Shown here: in pieces, positions 1 through 8,947 of the stretch
Numbering within the stretch: the stretch's first letter is position 1
How the letters are laid out: every line of letters starts with the position of its first letter
Source of the DNA: Bacteroidales bacterium
Lineage (GTDB): Bacteria; Bacteroidota; Bacteroidia; Bacteroidales; JAGONC01
Direction: 5' to 3'
Assembly: GCA_028716265.1 (NCBI GenBank)
Contig: JAQUQD010000007.1
Location: forward strand, 1 to 63,783
DNA: 63,783 nucleotides
The notes under the pieces: generated by a model
Database searches by the model: none
Seen by the model: only the letters and a program-made list of their open reading frames with translations
Told to the model about the DNA's origin: nothing
Made by a program: the position numbers and the translations under genes

Positions 1-435
1 CTTGGTCAAATTGAAAAACCTGCCGGCTATGTTAAAGTTATGCTTACTCTTTTAACACCAGGCACCTGGGAAAAAACCGGGGGTGAAAAGAACGAATATA
101 AAGATGACCCAATAAGATATAAGTCACGGACCACTCCGGGTCCCGGAAAATATTATAAGGGACAAGCTTTGACTGCCGACGATTTCCAGCCAGGAGAAGG
201 CCGGACAGTACCTGAAGAACCACGTACTCCCGGGGAACCTCCGAAAACCCCGATGCCGGATGGAAAATCAACAGGGGACAAGGATCAGGCCTGGAGATCA
301 ATGCAGGGTCCTCTCTTCCCATATGAGGAAATCATGTGGGATCCGATTCCGCCCTGGGCCAATCCCGAGTATATCTGGACTTCATTCCTGCAATGCAAAT
401 ACTATTTCAAACCGAATCATTACGTTCCAAAATAA
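1..435 (+). CDS. Unknown protein, 3' part (open at the window edge)
   Basis: The reading frame is open from the first base, so only the C-terminal 144 residues are visible and an internal Met at base 40 is unlikely to be the real start. The visible part is rich in Pro, Gly, Lys and Trp, with a Pro-Glu-Pro-Arg stretch in the middle and an aromatic C-terminus containing repeated Trp-Asp-Pro and Tyr residues. It has no membrane segment and no motif I recognise. The stop codon directly abuts a possible ATG of the next gene, which suggests the two are co-transcribed. It could be the tail of an exported Bacteroidota protein, but I do not assign a function. Confidence 0.5.
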   Translation, partial: LGQIEKPAGYVKVMLTLLTPGTWEKTGGEKNEYKDDPIRYKSRTTPGPGKYYKGQALTADDFQPGEGRTVPEEPRTPGEPPKTPMPDGKSTGDKDQAWRSMQGPLFPYEEIMWDPIPPWANPEYIWTSFLQCKYYFKPNHYVPK

Positions 436-459
436 ATGAATTCAGTAATAAATGATACA

Positions 460-1773
460 ATGAAGACACAATCCATACTACAACTGGTCCTGATGATCAT
501 CCTGTTTTATCTTGCTATTCCACATGCGGAAGCTCAATTTTTCCACTCAGGGGGATATCAGGAGGGTGTTCTGGGTAGCGGTGGAGACCATATCCTGATT
601 CCGGCGCAAGAACACTCAATTACGATCCCTCAGGGATGGAGCGGCATTTCAAGTTATCTGGATCCCGTGAATGATAACGTGGACATCCTCTTTGAACCGG
701 TGGAAACCAGTCTTGTCATTCTGATGGATATGGATAAAGTTTACTGGCCAGCCATGAATATCAATACTATTGTGACATGGAACACCCAGGTGGGCTATAT
801 TATCAAAATGAATAACCTGGTTACACTTCCTTTTTGGGGATTTCCAACCAGCAATCATAATGTATCATTAAATGGAGGATGGAATGTCATTCCAGTTCTC
901 TCTGCTTCTTCTGTGATAACCAGCGGTCTGTTAGATCCCCTCGGAGACACCTTCATCATAATAAAGGAAATTGCAGGGAACGGATTATACTGGCCAGCCA
1001 TGCTTATCAATACTCTGCCAGAACTGAATCCCGGAAAAGCCTACCAGGTACTGGTCACAGATGACTGCACTATAACCTATCCCCCTGGTATTCGAAAAGA
1101 ATTTATATCCAATAACAGCAGCATTCCGGTCAATCAGTCATGGAATGAAGTGTTCCCGACACCAGTTTCACACACTATAGCCATTAATGCGGATGCAATG
1201 ACTGATCTGGAAAGCAATGATTTTATCGGCATATTCAATTTATCTGGAAGTTGTGCTGGAGTATATGAAATCAATGATATTCAGACACCCATTGGTTTGA
1301 CTGCATATGGAGATGACTTCACCACCTCCCTGGAGGTGGAGGGTATGACCGAAGGAGAGCTTATGACATTCAGGTTATACAGGCCGGCCATAAAACAGGA
1401 ATTCATAATGAAGGTGGATTTTTCTCCAGACCTGCCTGACGCTGGTACTTTTCAGACTAACGGATTATCCCTGATAACGGGAATCACCCTGGAATCTACT
1501 TCAATAGAAAATTTCATACCGGGAATCGATTTTAGTATCTATCCCAATCCTTCGAAGGGTGATATAATCATTGTATTTCGTTATCCAGTTCAGAATGCCG
1601 ATCTTTCGGTTTATGATATGCACGGACAGATGGTCAGACATGAAAAAGTGAATGTCAAGCAACAAAGTAATCACAATAGATTTTACCTGGGTACATTTTC
1701 TCCGGGTTTATATATCGTTCAGGTTAAAAATTCGGAGATCTTTGATTACAGCAAGATCATTATTACCAAATAA
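460..1773 (+). CDS. Secreted protein with duplicated N-terminal domain and T9SS type A sorting domain
   Basis: This is an exported protein of about 437 residues. An ATG at 436 is also possible, but starting at 460 puts a compact signal peptide (Lys, a hydrophobic core, then Ala-Glu-Ala-Gln) at the N-terminus. The last 80 residues form a Por secretion-system sorting domain with the Tyr-Pro-Asn-Pro motif, a Tyr-Asp-Met-x-Gly-Gln strand and a Gly-Leu-Tyr-Ile-Val-Gln strand, so the protein is predicted to cross the outer membrane by type IX secretion and be anchored or released. The N-terminal half holds two diverged copies of a roughly 75-residue unit, each with a Gly-Trp near its start and Tyr-Trp-Pro-Ala-Met in its middle. 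Its role is unknown; a surface-binding or structural function is an inference. Confidence 0.8.
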   Translation: MKTQSILQLVLMIILFYLAIPHAEAQFFHSGGYQEGVLGSGGDHILIPAQEHSITIPQGWSGISSYLDPVNDNVDILFEPVETSLVILMDMDKVYWPAMNINTIVTWNTQVGYIIKMNNLVTLPFWGFPTSNHNVSLNGGWNVIPVLSASSVITSGLLDPLGDTFIIIKEIAGNGLYWPAMLINTLPELNPGKAYQVLVTDDCTITYPPGIRKEFISNNSSIPVNQSWNEVFPTPVSHTIAINADAMTDLESNDFIGIFNLSGSCAGVYEINDIQTPIGLTAYGDDFTTSLEVEGMTEGELMTFRLYRPAIKQEFIMKVDFSPDLPDAGTFQTNGLSLITGITLESTSIENFIPGIDFSIYPNPSKGDIIIVFRYPVQNADLSVYDMHGQMVRHEKVNVKQQSNHNRFYLGTFSPGLYIVQVKNSEIFDYSKIIITK

Positions 1774-1802
1774 TATTGATCCAAATTATTTTTTTGAAGA
1801 CT

Positions 1803-1826
1803 GCCATTGGGAATATTGGTAATGGC
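1803..1826. terminator. Weak hairpin between convergent genes
   Basis: A 6-base stem (GCCATT at 1803-1808 with AATGGC at 1821-1826) lies between the stops of the T9SS cargo gene and the minus-strand gene beyond it. There is no clear T tract, so this is only a candidate bidirectional terminator. Confidence 0.25.
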
Positions 1827-1869
1827 CTCCTGATACCGGGGATATTTTCTTTCTTTTGACCCAAAATGC

Positions 1870-2298
1870 TTACTTCATACCTTCCACCCGCTCCACAGCG
1901 ATAATGAAGTATTTGGTCTTCCCTCTCCAGGGGAAAACCATATAACGCTTATAATATCGGAGGTTCACTCTTTCACCTGTAAGTGACGAGCTCTCCAGCT
2001 CTTTGACGATCTGATCGTTCTTCCTTTCTACGGAGAATTCGAAGGTTTCCATGAACGGACTGGAGCCTTTCACTGCACCAAAGGTCTGCAGATTAAGCTG
2101 TCCTTCATATGTTTTAAAGATCACACCTTTTTTGCTGACACGAACGACAGTACCCGCCCGGGTACCCTCATCGTATTTTCCAAAATACAAAAAGCAAAAG
2201 ATTGCAACCAGTATAAGGATGAGGAACAGGATGGATCTTTTGAAAAGCCTCCTGCACCCTCTTTTTGCTGATGTTGATTTTTGATCCTGTGTTTCCAT
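1870..2298 (-). CDS. Small single-pass membrane protein, Bacteroidota-conserved
   Basis: The protein has 142 residues. A basic N-terminus (Lys/Arg-rich, residues 8-20) is followed by one strong membrane segment at about 21-41, then a soluble beta-rich domain starting with Gly-Thr-Val-Val-Arg-Val-Ser-Lys-Lys-Gly. This is the pattern of a small Bacteroidota family that databases often label, by a propagated error, as 6-phosphogluconate dehydrogenase; nothing here resembles that enzyme. The orientation predicted from the basic N-terminus puts the domain outside the cytoplasmic membrane. The gene stands alone, divergent from the thioredoxin reductase gene. Function unknown. Confidence 0.7.
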   Translation of the reverse strand: METQDQKSTSAKRGCRRLFKRSILFLILILVAIFCFLYFGKYDEGTRAGTVVRVSKKGVIFKTYEGQLNLQTFGAVKGSSPFMETFEFSVERKNDQIVKELESSSLTGERVNLRYYKRYMVFPWRGKTKYFIIAVERVEGMK

Positions 2299-2369
2299 TT
2301 TTCGGGATTTTATGGTAAAACTACGAACTTTCTGTTATCCTTTGCCCCTTTCGGGCGTGATAATCCTGG

Positions 2370-2377
2370 TAATTTTG
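2370..2377 (+). promoter_or_regulatory. Candidate -7 promoter box for trxB
   Basis: The sequence TAATTTTG matches the Bacteroidota -7 consensus TAnnTTTG and ends 25 bases before the trxB start. Confidence 0.4.
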
Positions 2378-2402
2378 TTATTTTGCACAAAATTCATACC
2401 CC

Positions 2403-3335
2403 ATGGAAAACGTAAAATGCCTCATAATTGGCTCCGGACCAGCAGGTTACACTGCAGCAATTTATGCAGCCAGAGCTGATATACACCCGGTTTTGTATAC
2501 GGGATTGCAACCGGGCGGACAGCTGACCACGACCAATGAAGTGGAGAATTTTCCCGGATATCCGGAGGGAGTTACCGGACCTCAGCTGATGGAAGATCTT
2601 CAGCAACAGGCCAGGCGGTTTAACACGGATATCCGGATGGGTATCGTAACACGTGCCGATCTTTCCCACCGGCCTTTTCATGTGATGGCAGATGACGGTG
2701 CGGAAATTATGGCCGAAACGATCATCATCGCCACGGGAGCGACGGCACGCTACCTGGGATTGCCTTCCGAGCAACTTTTTAAAGGTCGCGGTGTGTCGGC
2801 ATGCGCCACCTGTGACGGCTTCTTTTACAGGGGACAGGATGTGGCCGTTGTCGGAGGCGGGGATACGGCCGCAGAAGAGGCTACTTATCTTGCCAGAATG
2901 TGCCGTAAAGTGTTCCTCATTCACAGGCGAAATGAATTAAGGGCCTGCAAGGCCATGCAACACAGGGTAATGAACACCTCCAACCTGGAGGTGGTCTGGG
3001 ACCATCTTCCTGTTGAGGTACTGGGTGATATCAAAGGAGTGAACGGTGTACTTATTGAGCATGTAAAGACACATGCCAGACAAAAGCTTGAAATTCAGGG
3101 ACTTTTTATTGCCATAGGACATGTCCCGAATACGGAGCTGTTTAAAGGCCAGCTGACACTGGACCAGAATGGGTATATCGTCACTGAACCAGGTTCAACA
3201 AAGACCGCCGTGGACGGCGTGTTTGCCTGCGGAGATGTGCAGGACCATGTGTTCCGGCAGGCGGTGACGGCTGCAGGTACGGGCTGCATGGCTGCTCTGG
3301 AAGCTGAACGTTTTCTGGCTTCAATTGAATCCTGA
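2403..3335 (+). CDS. trxB: Thioredoxin reductase (NADPH)
   Basis: This enzyme transfers electrons from NADPH through FAD and a redox-active disulfide to thioredoxin in the cytoplasm. The 310-residue length is normal for the low-molecular-weight bacterial type. An FAD-binding Gly-x-Gly-Pro-Ala-Gly lies at residues 10-15, the active-site Cys-Ala-Thr-Cys at 134-137, the NADPH-binding Gly-Gly-Gly-Asp-Thr-Ala at 151-156 followed by the His-Arg-Arg pair, and a C-terminal Ala-Cys-Gly-Asp-Val FAD motif. A promoter box precedes it, and the CDF transporter gene starts 6 bases after its stop, so the two are probably one transcript. Confidence 0.96.
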   Translation: MENVKCLIIGSGPAGYTAAIYAARADIHPVLYTGLQPGGQLTTTNEVENFPGYPEGVTGPQLMEDLQQQARRFNTDIRMGIVTRADLSHRPFHVMADDGAEIMAETIIIATGATARYLGLPSEQLFKGRGVSACATCDGFFYRGQDVAVVGGGDTAAEEATYLARMCRKVFLIHRRNELRACKAMQHRVMNTSNLEVVWDHLPVEVLGDIKGVNGVLIEHVKTHARQKLEIQGLFIAIGHVPNTELFKGQLTLDQNGYIVTEPGSTKTAVDGVFACGDVQDHVFRQAVTAAGTGCMAALEAERFLASIES

Positions 3336-3341
3336 CTCGAC

Positions 3342-4277
3342 ATGGAAGAACGAACCAGGTTAATTATACGGACCTCCTGGATAGGGATCATCGGGAATTC
3401 CGTTTTATCGATCCTGAAGATCGTACTTGGACTGATCTCGGGAAGTCTGGCCGTGGTGGGCGATGGTATCGATTCAGCGGGTGACATCATCACCTCCTGG
3501 ATAACATTGTTCACGGCGCGCATCATCTCCCGTCCTCCGGATGCGCGGTATGCTTACGGCTACGCAAAAGCGGATTCACTGGCAACCATCGTACTGGCAT
3601 TCATCATCTTTTTTGCAGGAGCCCAGCTGGCCATCTCAACGGTTACTCAGCTGGTCAAGGGCAATTATACCGAAATACCCTCCCTGCTCGCCATCTACGT
3701 CACCGTTGTTTCAATTGCCGGAAAGCTGGTCCTGAGCTATATCCATTTTCATGTGGGGAAAAGGATCGACAGCTCCATGCTCATCGCTAACGGGAAAAAT
3801 ATGCAAAACGATGTCATCATCTCTGTGGGAGTGCTGGTTGGATTGTTCTTTACACAGATCCTTCAGTTACCGGTGATCGATAAGGTGGTGGCCCTGCTGA
3901 TCAGTGTCTGGATCATGCGCGTGGGACTCAAAATCTTTCTGCACACCAACACTGAGCTGATGGACGGAGTAAAAGATACGGCCTTGTACGACCAAATCGT
4001 CAGGGCAGTCAACCAGATCCCGCATGCAGGAAATCCTCACCGGATGAGGATCCACCAGATTGGAGCTTCCTACATGATAAGCTGCGATATCGAGGTGGAA
4101 GGGAATATTACGGTGAATGAATCCCATGATATAGCCAAAAGAGTGGAGGAAAGCATCAAAGCGGAGATTGGTAATGTATACGATGTGATGGTCCATGTGG
4201 AGCCTGCAGGAAATATCGAACGGGAGGTTTACGGCGTGTCGGACCAGGATGTGAAAAATAATAATCCGGGTAAATGA
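3342..4277 (+). CDS. Cation diffusion facilitator (CDF) metal transporter, FieF/YiiP-like
   Basis: This is a proton-coupled efflux pump for divalent metals in the inner membrane. It shows about six membrane segments in the first 210 residues and a soluble C-terminal metallochaperone-like domain. The TM2 metal ligands are present as Asp44 and Asp48. In TM5 the expected His-x-x-x-Asp reads Asn153-x-x-x-Asp157, so the Fe/Zn-type histidine is replaced. The numbering aligns almost exactly with E. coli YiiP (Asp45, Asp49, His153, Asp157). The metal is therefore uncertain; Mn(II) or Fe(II) are possible. It lies 6 bases after trxB. Confidence 0.9.
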   Translation: MEERTRLIIRTSWIGIIGNSVLSILKIVLGLISGSLAVVGDGIDSAGDIITSWITLFTARIISRPPDARYAYGYAKADSLATIVLAFIIFFAGAQLAISTVTQLVKGNYTEIPSLLAIYVTVVSIAGKLVLSYIHFHVGKRIDSSMLIANGKNMQNDVIISVGVLVGLFFTQILQLPVIDKVVALLISVWIMRVGLKIFLHTNTELMDGVKDTALYDQIVRAVNQIPHAGNPHRMRIHQIGASYMISCDIEVEGNITVNESHDIAKRVEESIKAEIGNVYDVMVHVEPAGNIEREVYGVSDQDVKNNNPGK

Positions 4278-4307
4278 TCTGCCGGAATGCCATTTTTTAT
4301 GATTTCA

Positions 4308-4315
4308 TATATTTG
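4308..4315 (+). promoter_or_regulatory. Candidate -7 promoter box for purL-deoD
   Basis: TATATTTG is an exact TAnnTTTG match, 41 bases before the purL start, in the 79-base gap after the CDF gene. Confidence 0.45.
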
Positions 4316-4356
4316 CAGACTAAAAAAATCCCATTTCGACAATTAAAACGCCTTAA

Positions 4357-7300
4357 ATGGTCATTTTTTTTACTTCAACCTCCTCTGTTATTGCTGTCGA
4401 TTTAGTTCACCATCCTGATAAAAGGGATCTTCATAAATTGGAATGGTTGTTTGGCGGCGCCCGTGCTGAGGCAACACCAGGGCTGCAGGGGACGTTTATC
4501 GGACCCAGGAAAGAAATGATCACTCCATGGAGCACCAATGCTGTCGAGATCACACAGAACATGGGTATCTCAGGGATCCTGAGGATCGAGGAGTTCACGC
4601 CTTTCGGACCGAGTGCCGGCCATTTCGATCCAATGCTCCAGGCAACCTATGAGGGTCTCGACCAACAGCTTTTTACCATTGATAAAAAGCCTGAGCCGTT
4701 ACGCCCCATCACCGATATTGAAGGATACAATCTCCAGGAAGGACTTGCACTGAACGAAGAAGAAGTAGCCTATCTGCAGCAGCTGAGTGAAAAGCTGAAC
4801 AGATCCCTCACCGACACGGAAGTATTCGGCTTTTCCCAGGTCAACTCGGAACATTGCCGACATAAGATCTTCAATGGTGTTTTCATACTGAACGAAGAAA
4901 CCAGGCGTGATTCTCTTTTTGAAATGATCAGAAAGACCTCCCGGCTTCATCCCGGACGGCTGGTCTCTGCCTACATCGATAACTGTGCATTTATCAGCGG
5001 TCCCGTTGCGGAACAGTTTGCCCCTGTACGGTCCGACAGGTCAGATTTTTTCGGGATCAGGGATATTGAAACCGTTCTTTCCCTGAAAGCGGAAACCCAT
5101 AATTTCCCCACCACGGTCGAGCCATTCAACGGAGCAGCGACAGGAACCGGTGGTGAGATCAGGGACCGCATGGCAGGAGGAAGAGGGAGCATTCCAATGG
5201 CGGGCACCGCGGTGTACATGACCTCTTATCCCCGGCTTGAACCGGACCGCGCCTGGGAGAAGCATAACCGGCCGCGGAGATGGTTATATAAAACACCGGA
5301 CGATATTTTAATCAAGGCTTCCAATGGCGCCAGCGACTTCGGCAACAAATTCGGGCAACCATTGATCTGCGGCAGTTTGCTGACATTCGAGCAATCCGTT
5401 GGCAGCAGGCAGTATGGGTACGACAAGGTGATCATGCTGGCCGGCGGCGTCGGCTATGCCCACGCACTCGACAGCCATAAGGATGTCCCGGAAGCCGGTG
5501 ATGTCATCGTTGTCATGGGAGGGGATAACTACCGTATCGGCATGGGTGGTGGAGCCGTGTCTTCCGTGGCCACCGGTGAATACCGGAATAGCATCGAGCT
5601 GAATGCCGTACAGCGTTCCAATCCCGAGATGCAGAAGCGTGTGGCCAATGCGTTGCGAGCGCTGGCCGAAGCCACGCACAATCCAATCGTGGCCATCCAT
5701 GACCACGGCGCAGGGGGACACCTCAATGCCATTTCCGAACTCGTCGACAAAACCGGTGGAACCGTCTTTATCCGGAGACTGCCCATCGGAGATCCTACCC
5801 TCTCACCGAAGGAGATCATGGGCAATGAATCCCAGGAACGTATGGGACTGATCCTCAAACCTGCTGACCTAGCCCTTCTGCAAACCATCGCCGACAGGGA
5901 GCGTGCGCCCATGTATGTGGTAGGGGAGGTAACAGGGGATATGGTATTCAAGGTCATAGATGAACAGGAGAACAACCACCCCATTGATCTCCATCTGGGC
6001 GACCTGTTCGGAAATCCTCCCAAAACCGTGATCTGCGATACCACGGTACCTTTGGAACTTCAGCCCCTGACCTATTCTCCGGATAGCTTGCCATCGTATC
6101 TTGAACAGGTTCTGCAACTCGAATCGGTGGCCTGCAAGGACTGGCTGACCAATAAGGTAGACCGGTCGGTCACCGGGAAGGTGGCTTTTCAGCAGACTAC
6201 GGGCCCGCTTCAGCTTCCGCTGAATAACCTGGGTGCCGTAGCACTGGATTACCACAGCGGGAGAGGGATCGCTACAGCCATCGGGCATGCACCTGTCGCA
6301 GGGCTGATCAGTCCTGAAGCCGGATCGGTTCTTTCGGTCGCCGAGGCGCTGACCAACCTGGTGTGGGCACCTCTGGCACACGAGCTCGCCGGTGTGTCGC
6401 TGAGTGCCAACTGGATGTGGCCTGCAAGGAACAAGGGAGAGGATGAACGCCTCTACCGCGCGGTACAGGCCATCAGCGATTTTGCCGTGGCACTGGGAAT
6501 CAATATCCCCACCGGAAAGGACTCCCTCTCCATGACACAGAAGTATCCCGACGGGACCGTGGTTTATGCTCCCGGTACGGTCATCGTCTCCGCTATGAGC
6601 GAGGTTGAGGACGTACGTACGATCATCACCCCCGTACCGGATACGGATGTGCATAATCAGCTGGTTTATATTGACCTGTCGAAATGCGAGTTTACCCTGG
6701 GGGGAAGCAGCATGGCCCAGATCCTTGGCACGACGGGCGATTCGGTTCCAACCGTCGCGGATCCGGCCTATTTTATAAAGAGCTTCAATGCACTCCAGCA
6801 CCTGATCCGGGAACGGATGATCTGTGCAGGCCATGATATATCTGCCGGGGGTATGATCGTGGCTTTGCTGGAGATGGCGTTTACCCGTAATGACATTGGA
6901 TGGGACCTGGACCTTACGAACCTGAATGATCCTGATCTGATCCGGTGTCTTTTCAGCGAAAATCCAGGGGTGCTGGTTCAAATACGGGGTGACGGCCCGG
7001 CGGTGAAGATACTGAACGATGCCGGCATCTCCTTTCATATCCTGGGAAAAATAACGGCCGGGCGCACAGGGAGAATCCGTTTTCACGGACAGGATCATCT
7101 TTTTGATATGGATTACCTTCGCGACCTCTGGTATAAATCATCCTACCTGCTCGACCGCAATCAGACTATCCCGCGCCTGGCACTGGATCGTTATAGCAAT
7201 TATAAGCACCAGGCTCTTGAATTTAGTTTTCCTGCCCGGTTCCGTGGTGCCTTCAGCGAGTATGACATCCACCCGGGCAGGCGATCTGCTTCAGGTGTAC

Positions 7301-8052
7301 GGGCGGCGATCATCCGTGAAAAAGGAGTCAATGGCGACCGTGAGATGGCCTGGTCGATGTACCTGGCAGGTTTTGACGTGAAGGACATCCACATGACCGA
7401 CCTCATCTCAGGCAGGGAGACACTGGAGGATGTTCATTTGATCGTTTTGGTAGGAGGATTTTCCAATTCGGATGTGCTGGGATCAGGTAAAGGCTGGGCC
7501 GGAGCCTTCTTGTTCAACGAAAAAGCAAAAAGGTCGCTGGATGAATTCTACCGCAGGGATGACACCCTGAGCTTGGGTATGTGCAACGGATGCCAGGTCC
7601 TGGTGGAGCTTGGGCTCATCTATCCGCATCACCAGGTCGGGCCGCGGATGCTTCACAATGAATCGGGAAAGTTCGAGTCCGCTTTTGTGAATGTGGATAT
7701 TGTGGAAAACTCATCCGTCATGCTCCGCACGCTGGCAGGAAGCCGGCTGGGTATATGGGTTGCGCACGGAGAAGGCAGGTTTGACCTTCCTTATCCCGAA
7801 GCACAATATCACATCCCGGTAAAATATTCGTACAGCGATTACCCGGGAAATCCCAACGGATCGGCCTATGATGCAGCAGCCATTTGTTCCGACGACGGAC
7901 GCCATTTGGCCATGATGCCTCATATCGAACGGGCTGTATATCCATGGCAATGGCCTTATTACCCGGAAAACCGACGCGGCGATGAAGTCTCCCCATGGAT
8001 CGAGACATTCGTCAATGCACGGAACTGGATTCAATCAATTCGAAGAACATGA
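4357..8052 (+). CDS. purL: Phosphoribosylformylglycinamidine synthase, large single-chain type
   Basis: This enzyme converts FGAR, glutamine and ATP to FGAM, the fourth step of de novo purine synthesis. At 1231 residues it is the large form that carries its own glutaminase. The N-terminal PurS-like and linker part is followed by the first AIRS-like half (His-Asn-Phe-Pro-Thr motif and the Gly-Ala-x-Thr-Gly-x-Gly-Gly loop), a second AIRS-like half, and a C-terminal class I glutamine amidotransferase. The nucleophile is Cys1076 in Gly-Met-Cys-Asn-Gly-Cys-Gln, and His1189 and Glu1191 complete the triad in Met-Pro-His-Ile-Glu-Arg. The deoD start overlaps its stop as ATGA, so the two purine genes are translationally coupled. 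Confidence 0.97.
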   Translation: MVIFFTSTSSVIAVDLVHHPDKRDLHKLEWLFGGARAEATPGLQGTFIGPRKEMITPWSTNAVEITQNMGISGILRIEEFTPFGPSAGHFDPMLQATYEGLDQQLFTIDKKPEPLRPITDIEGYNLQEGLALNEEEVAYLQQLSEKLNRSLTDTEVFGFSQVNSEHCRHKIFNGVFILNEETRRDSLFEMIRKTSRLHPGRLVSAYIDNCAFISGPVAEQFAPVRSDRSDFFGIRDIETVLSLKAETHNFPTTVEPFNGAATGTGGEIRDRMAGGRGSIPMAGTAVYMTSYPRLEPDRAWEKHNRPRRWLYKTPDDILIKASNGASDFGNKFGQPLICGSLLTFEQSVGSRQYGYDKVIMLAGGVGYAHALDSHKDVPEAGDVIVVMGGDNYRIGMGGGAVSSVATGEYRNSIELNAVQRSNPEMQKRVANALRALAEATHNPIVAIHDHGAGGHLNAISELVDKTGGTVFIRRLPIGDPTLSPKEIMGNESQERMGLILKPADLALLQTIADRERAPMYVVGEVTGDMVFKVIDEQENNHPIDLHLGDLFGNPPKTVICDTTVPLELQPLTYSPDSLPSYLEQVLQLESVACKDWLTNKVDRSVTGKVAFQQTTGPLQLPLNNLGAVALDYHSGRGIATAIGHAPVAGLISPEAGSVLSVAEALTNLVWAPLAHELAGVSLSANWMWPARNKGEDERLYRAVQAISDFAVALGINIPTGKDSLSMTQKYPDGTVVYAPGTVIVSAMSEVEDVRTIITPVPDTDVHNQLVYIDLSKCEFTLGGSSMAQILGTTGDSVPTVADPAYFIKSFNALQHLIRERMICAGHDISAGGMIVALLEMAFTRNDIGWDLDLTNLNDPDLIRCLFSENPGVLVQIRGDGPAVKILNDAGISFHILGKITAGRTGRIRFHGQDHLFDMDYLRDLWYKSSYLLDRNQTIPRLALDRYSNYKHQALEFSFPARFRGAFSEYDIHPGRRSASGVRAAIIREKGVNGDREMAWSMYLAGFDVKDIHMTDLISGRETLEDVHLIVLVGGFSNSDVLGSGKGWAGAFLFNEKAKRSLDEFYRRDDTLSLGMCNGCQVLVELGLIYPHHQVGPRMLHNESGKFESAFVNVDIVENSSVMLRTLAGSRLGIWVAHGEGRFDLPYPEAQYHIPVKYSYSDYPGNPNGSAYDAAAICSDDGRHLAMMPHIERAVYPWQWPYYPENRRGDEVSPWIETFVNARNWIQSIRRT

Positions 8053-8759
8053 GTATACATCTACAGGCTTCTCCCGGCCAGATAGCAGAAACCGTACTCT
8101 TACCCGGTGACCCGCTGCGGGCCAGGTTCATCGCTGAAACGTACCTCAGGGACCCGGTATGCTATAACCAGATCCGCGGGATGCTGGGCTACACAGGTAC
8201 TTATAAGGGAAAACGCATATCCGTCCAGGGAACTGGAATGGGAATACCGTCCATAGCGATTTACGTCCATGAGCTGATCGTTGAATATAAGGCAAAGAGC
8301 CTGATAAGGGTCGGCTCCTGCGGAACCATTCAGGATTCGGTAGGCATCATGGATATTATTCTGGCCATGTCGGCATCCACTGACTCAAATTTCAACAAGC
8401 AACGGTTCACACAGATGGATTATGCCCCCACTGCCAGCTTCCGGCTGTTGCAAAAAGCATGGGAAACGGCTCAGCGCATGGGAATCAAAGTAGATGTCGG
8501 AAATGTTCTGACATCCGATGTTTTTTATTATGAGGACGGACAAGCCGATCCTTATCAGCTATGGAAGGATTATGGAGTCCTGGTCGTGGAAATGGAAACG
8601 ACAGCCCTGTATACGGTTGCAGCACGATATGGCGTGGAGGCCCTGTCCATGCTTACCGTCAGCGACAGCATGTATCACGACCTGCATATCAGCACGGAAG
8701 AAAGAGAACGCTCTTTCCGGCAGATGATCGAGATCGCACTGGAGGTTGCGGATGAGTGA
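8049..8759 (+). CDS. deoD: Purine nucleoside phosphorylase, DeoD type
   Basis: The enzyme splits purine (deoxy)nucleosides with phosphate into base and (deoxy)ribose 1-phosphate for salvage. The 236-residue protein follows the hexameric DeoD pattern: Leu-Leu-Pro-Gly-Asp-Pro-Leu-Arg-Ala near the N-terminus, the Gly-Thr-Gly-Met-Gly-x-Pro-Ser phosphate/ribose loop, Arg-x-Gly-Ser-Cys-Gly, the Glu-Met-Glu ribose-binding motif and the Ser-Asp catalytic region near residue 203. An upstream ATG at 7995 is in frame but would lie inside purL; the start at 8049 matches the family and forms the ATGA overlap with purL. Confidence 0.95.
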   Translation: MSIHLQASPGQIAETVLLPGDPLRARFIAETYLRDPVCYNQIRGMLGYTGTYKGKRISVQGTGMGIPSIAIYVHELIVEYKAKSLIRVGSCGTIQDSVGIMDIILAMSASTDSNFNKQRFTQMDYAPTASFRLLQKAWETAQRMGIKVDVGNVLTSDVFYYEDGQADPYQLWKDYGVLVVEMETTALYTVAARYGVEALSMLTVSDSMYHDLHISTEERERSFRQMIEIALEVADE

Positions 8760-8765
8760 TGATGA

Positions 8766-8795
8766 TAGTCGTTCATAGTCATTCATCGCTATTCA
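8766..8795. repeat. Decamer tandem repeat, three units
   Basis: Three consecutive 10-base units resembling TAGTCATTCA follow the deoD stop closely, with variation mainly at positions 2-6. The array sits in the 188-base gap between deoD and the first acyl-CoA synthetase. Confidence 0.6.
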
Positions 8796-8830
8796 TAGTA
8801 CTGAACTCTATCACCCACCGATGACAGCCG

Positions 8831-8900
8831 GTAACCACAAATAACCACAAATAACAATAAATAGCAATAAATAACCACAAATAACCACAAATAACAACAA
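8831..8900. repeat. Decamer tandem repeat, seven units
   Basis: Seven back-to-back 10-base units of the form ATAACCACAA fill this stretch without any phase slip; four are identical or differ at the first base and three carry substitutions at inner positions. It is a second, different decamer array in the same gap. The AT-rich, helically phased unit could bend DNA or bind a protein along one face, but that is inference. Confidence 0.85.
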
Positions 8901-8947
8901 ATAACCCCTCAACGCATTTTGTTACATTTCTATTAAGCCAGTTTTAT

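Noticed and set aside
5869..7098. 409-residue open frame antisense to purL
   Set aside because: It is a shadow of a highly conserved gene; composition is rich in Arg, His and Cys with no motif.
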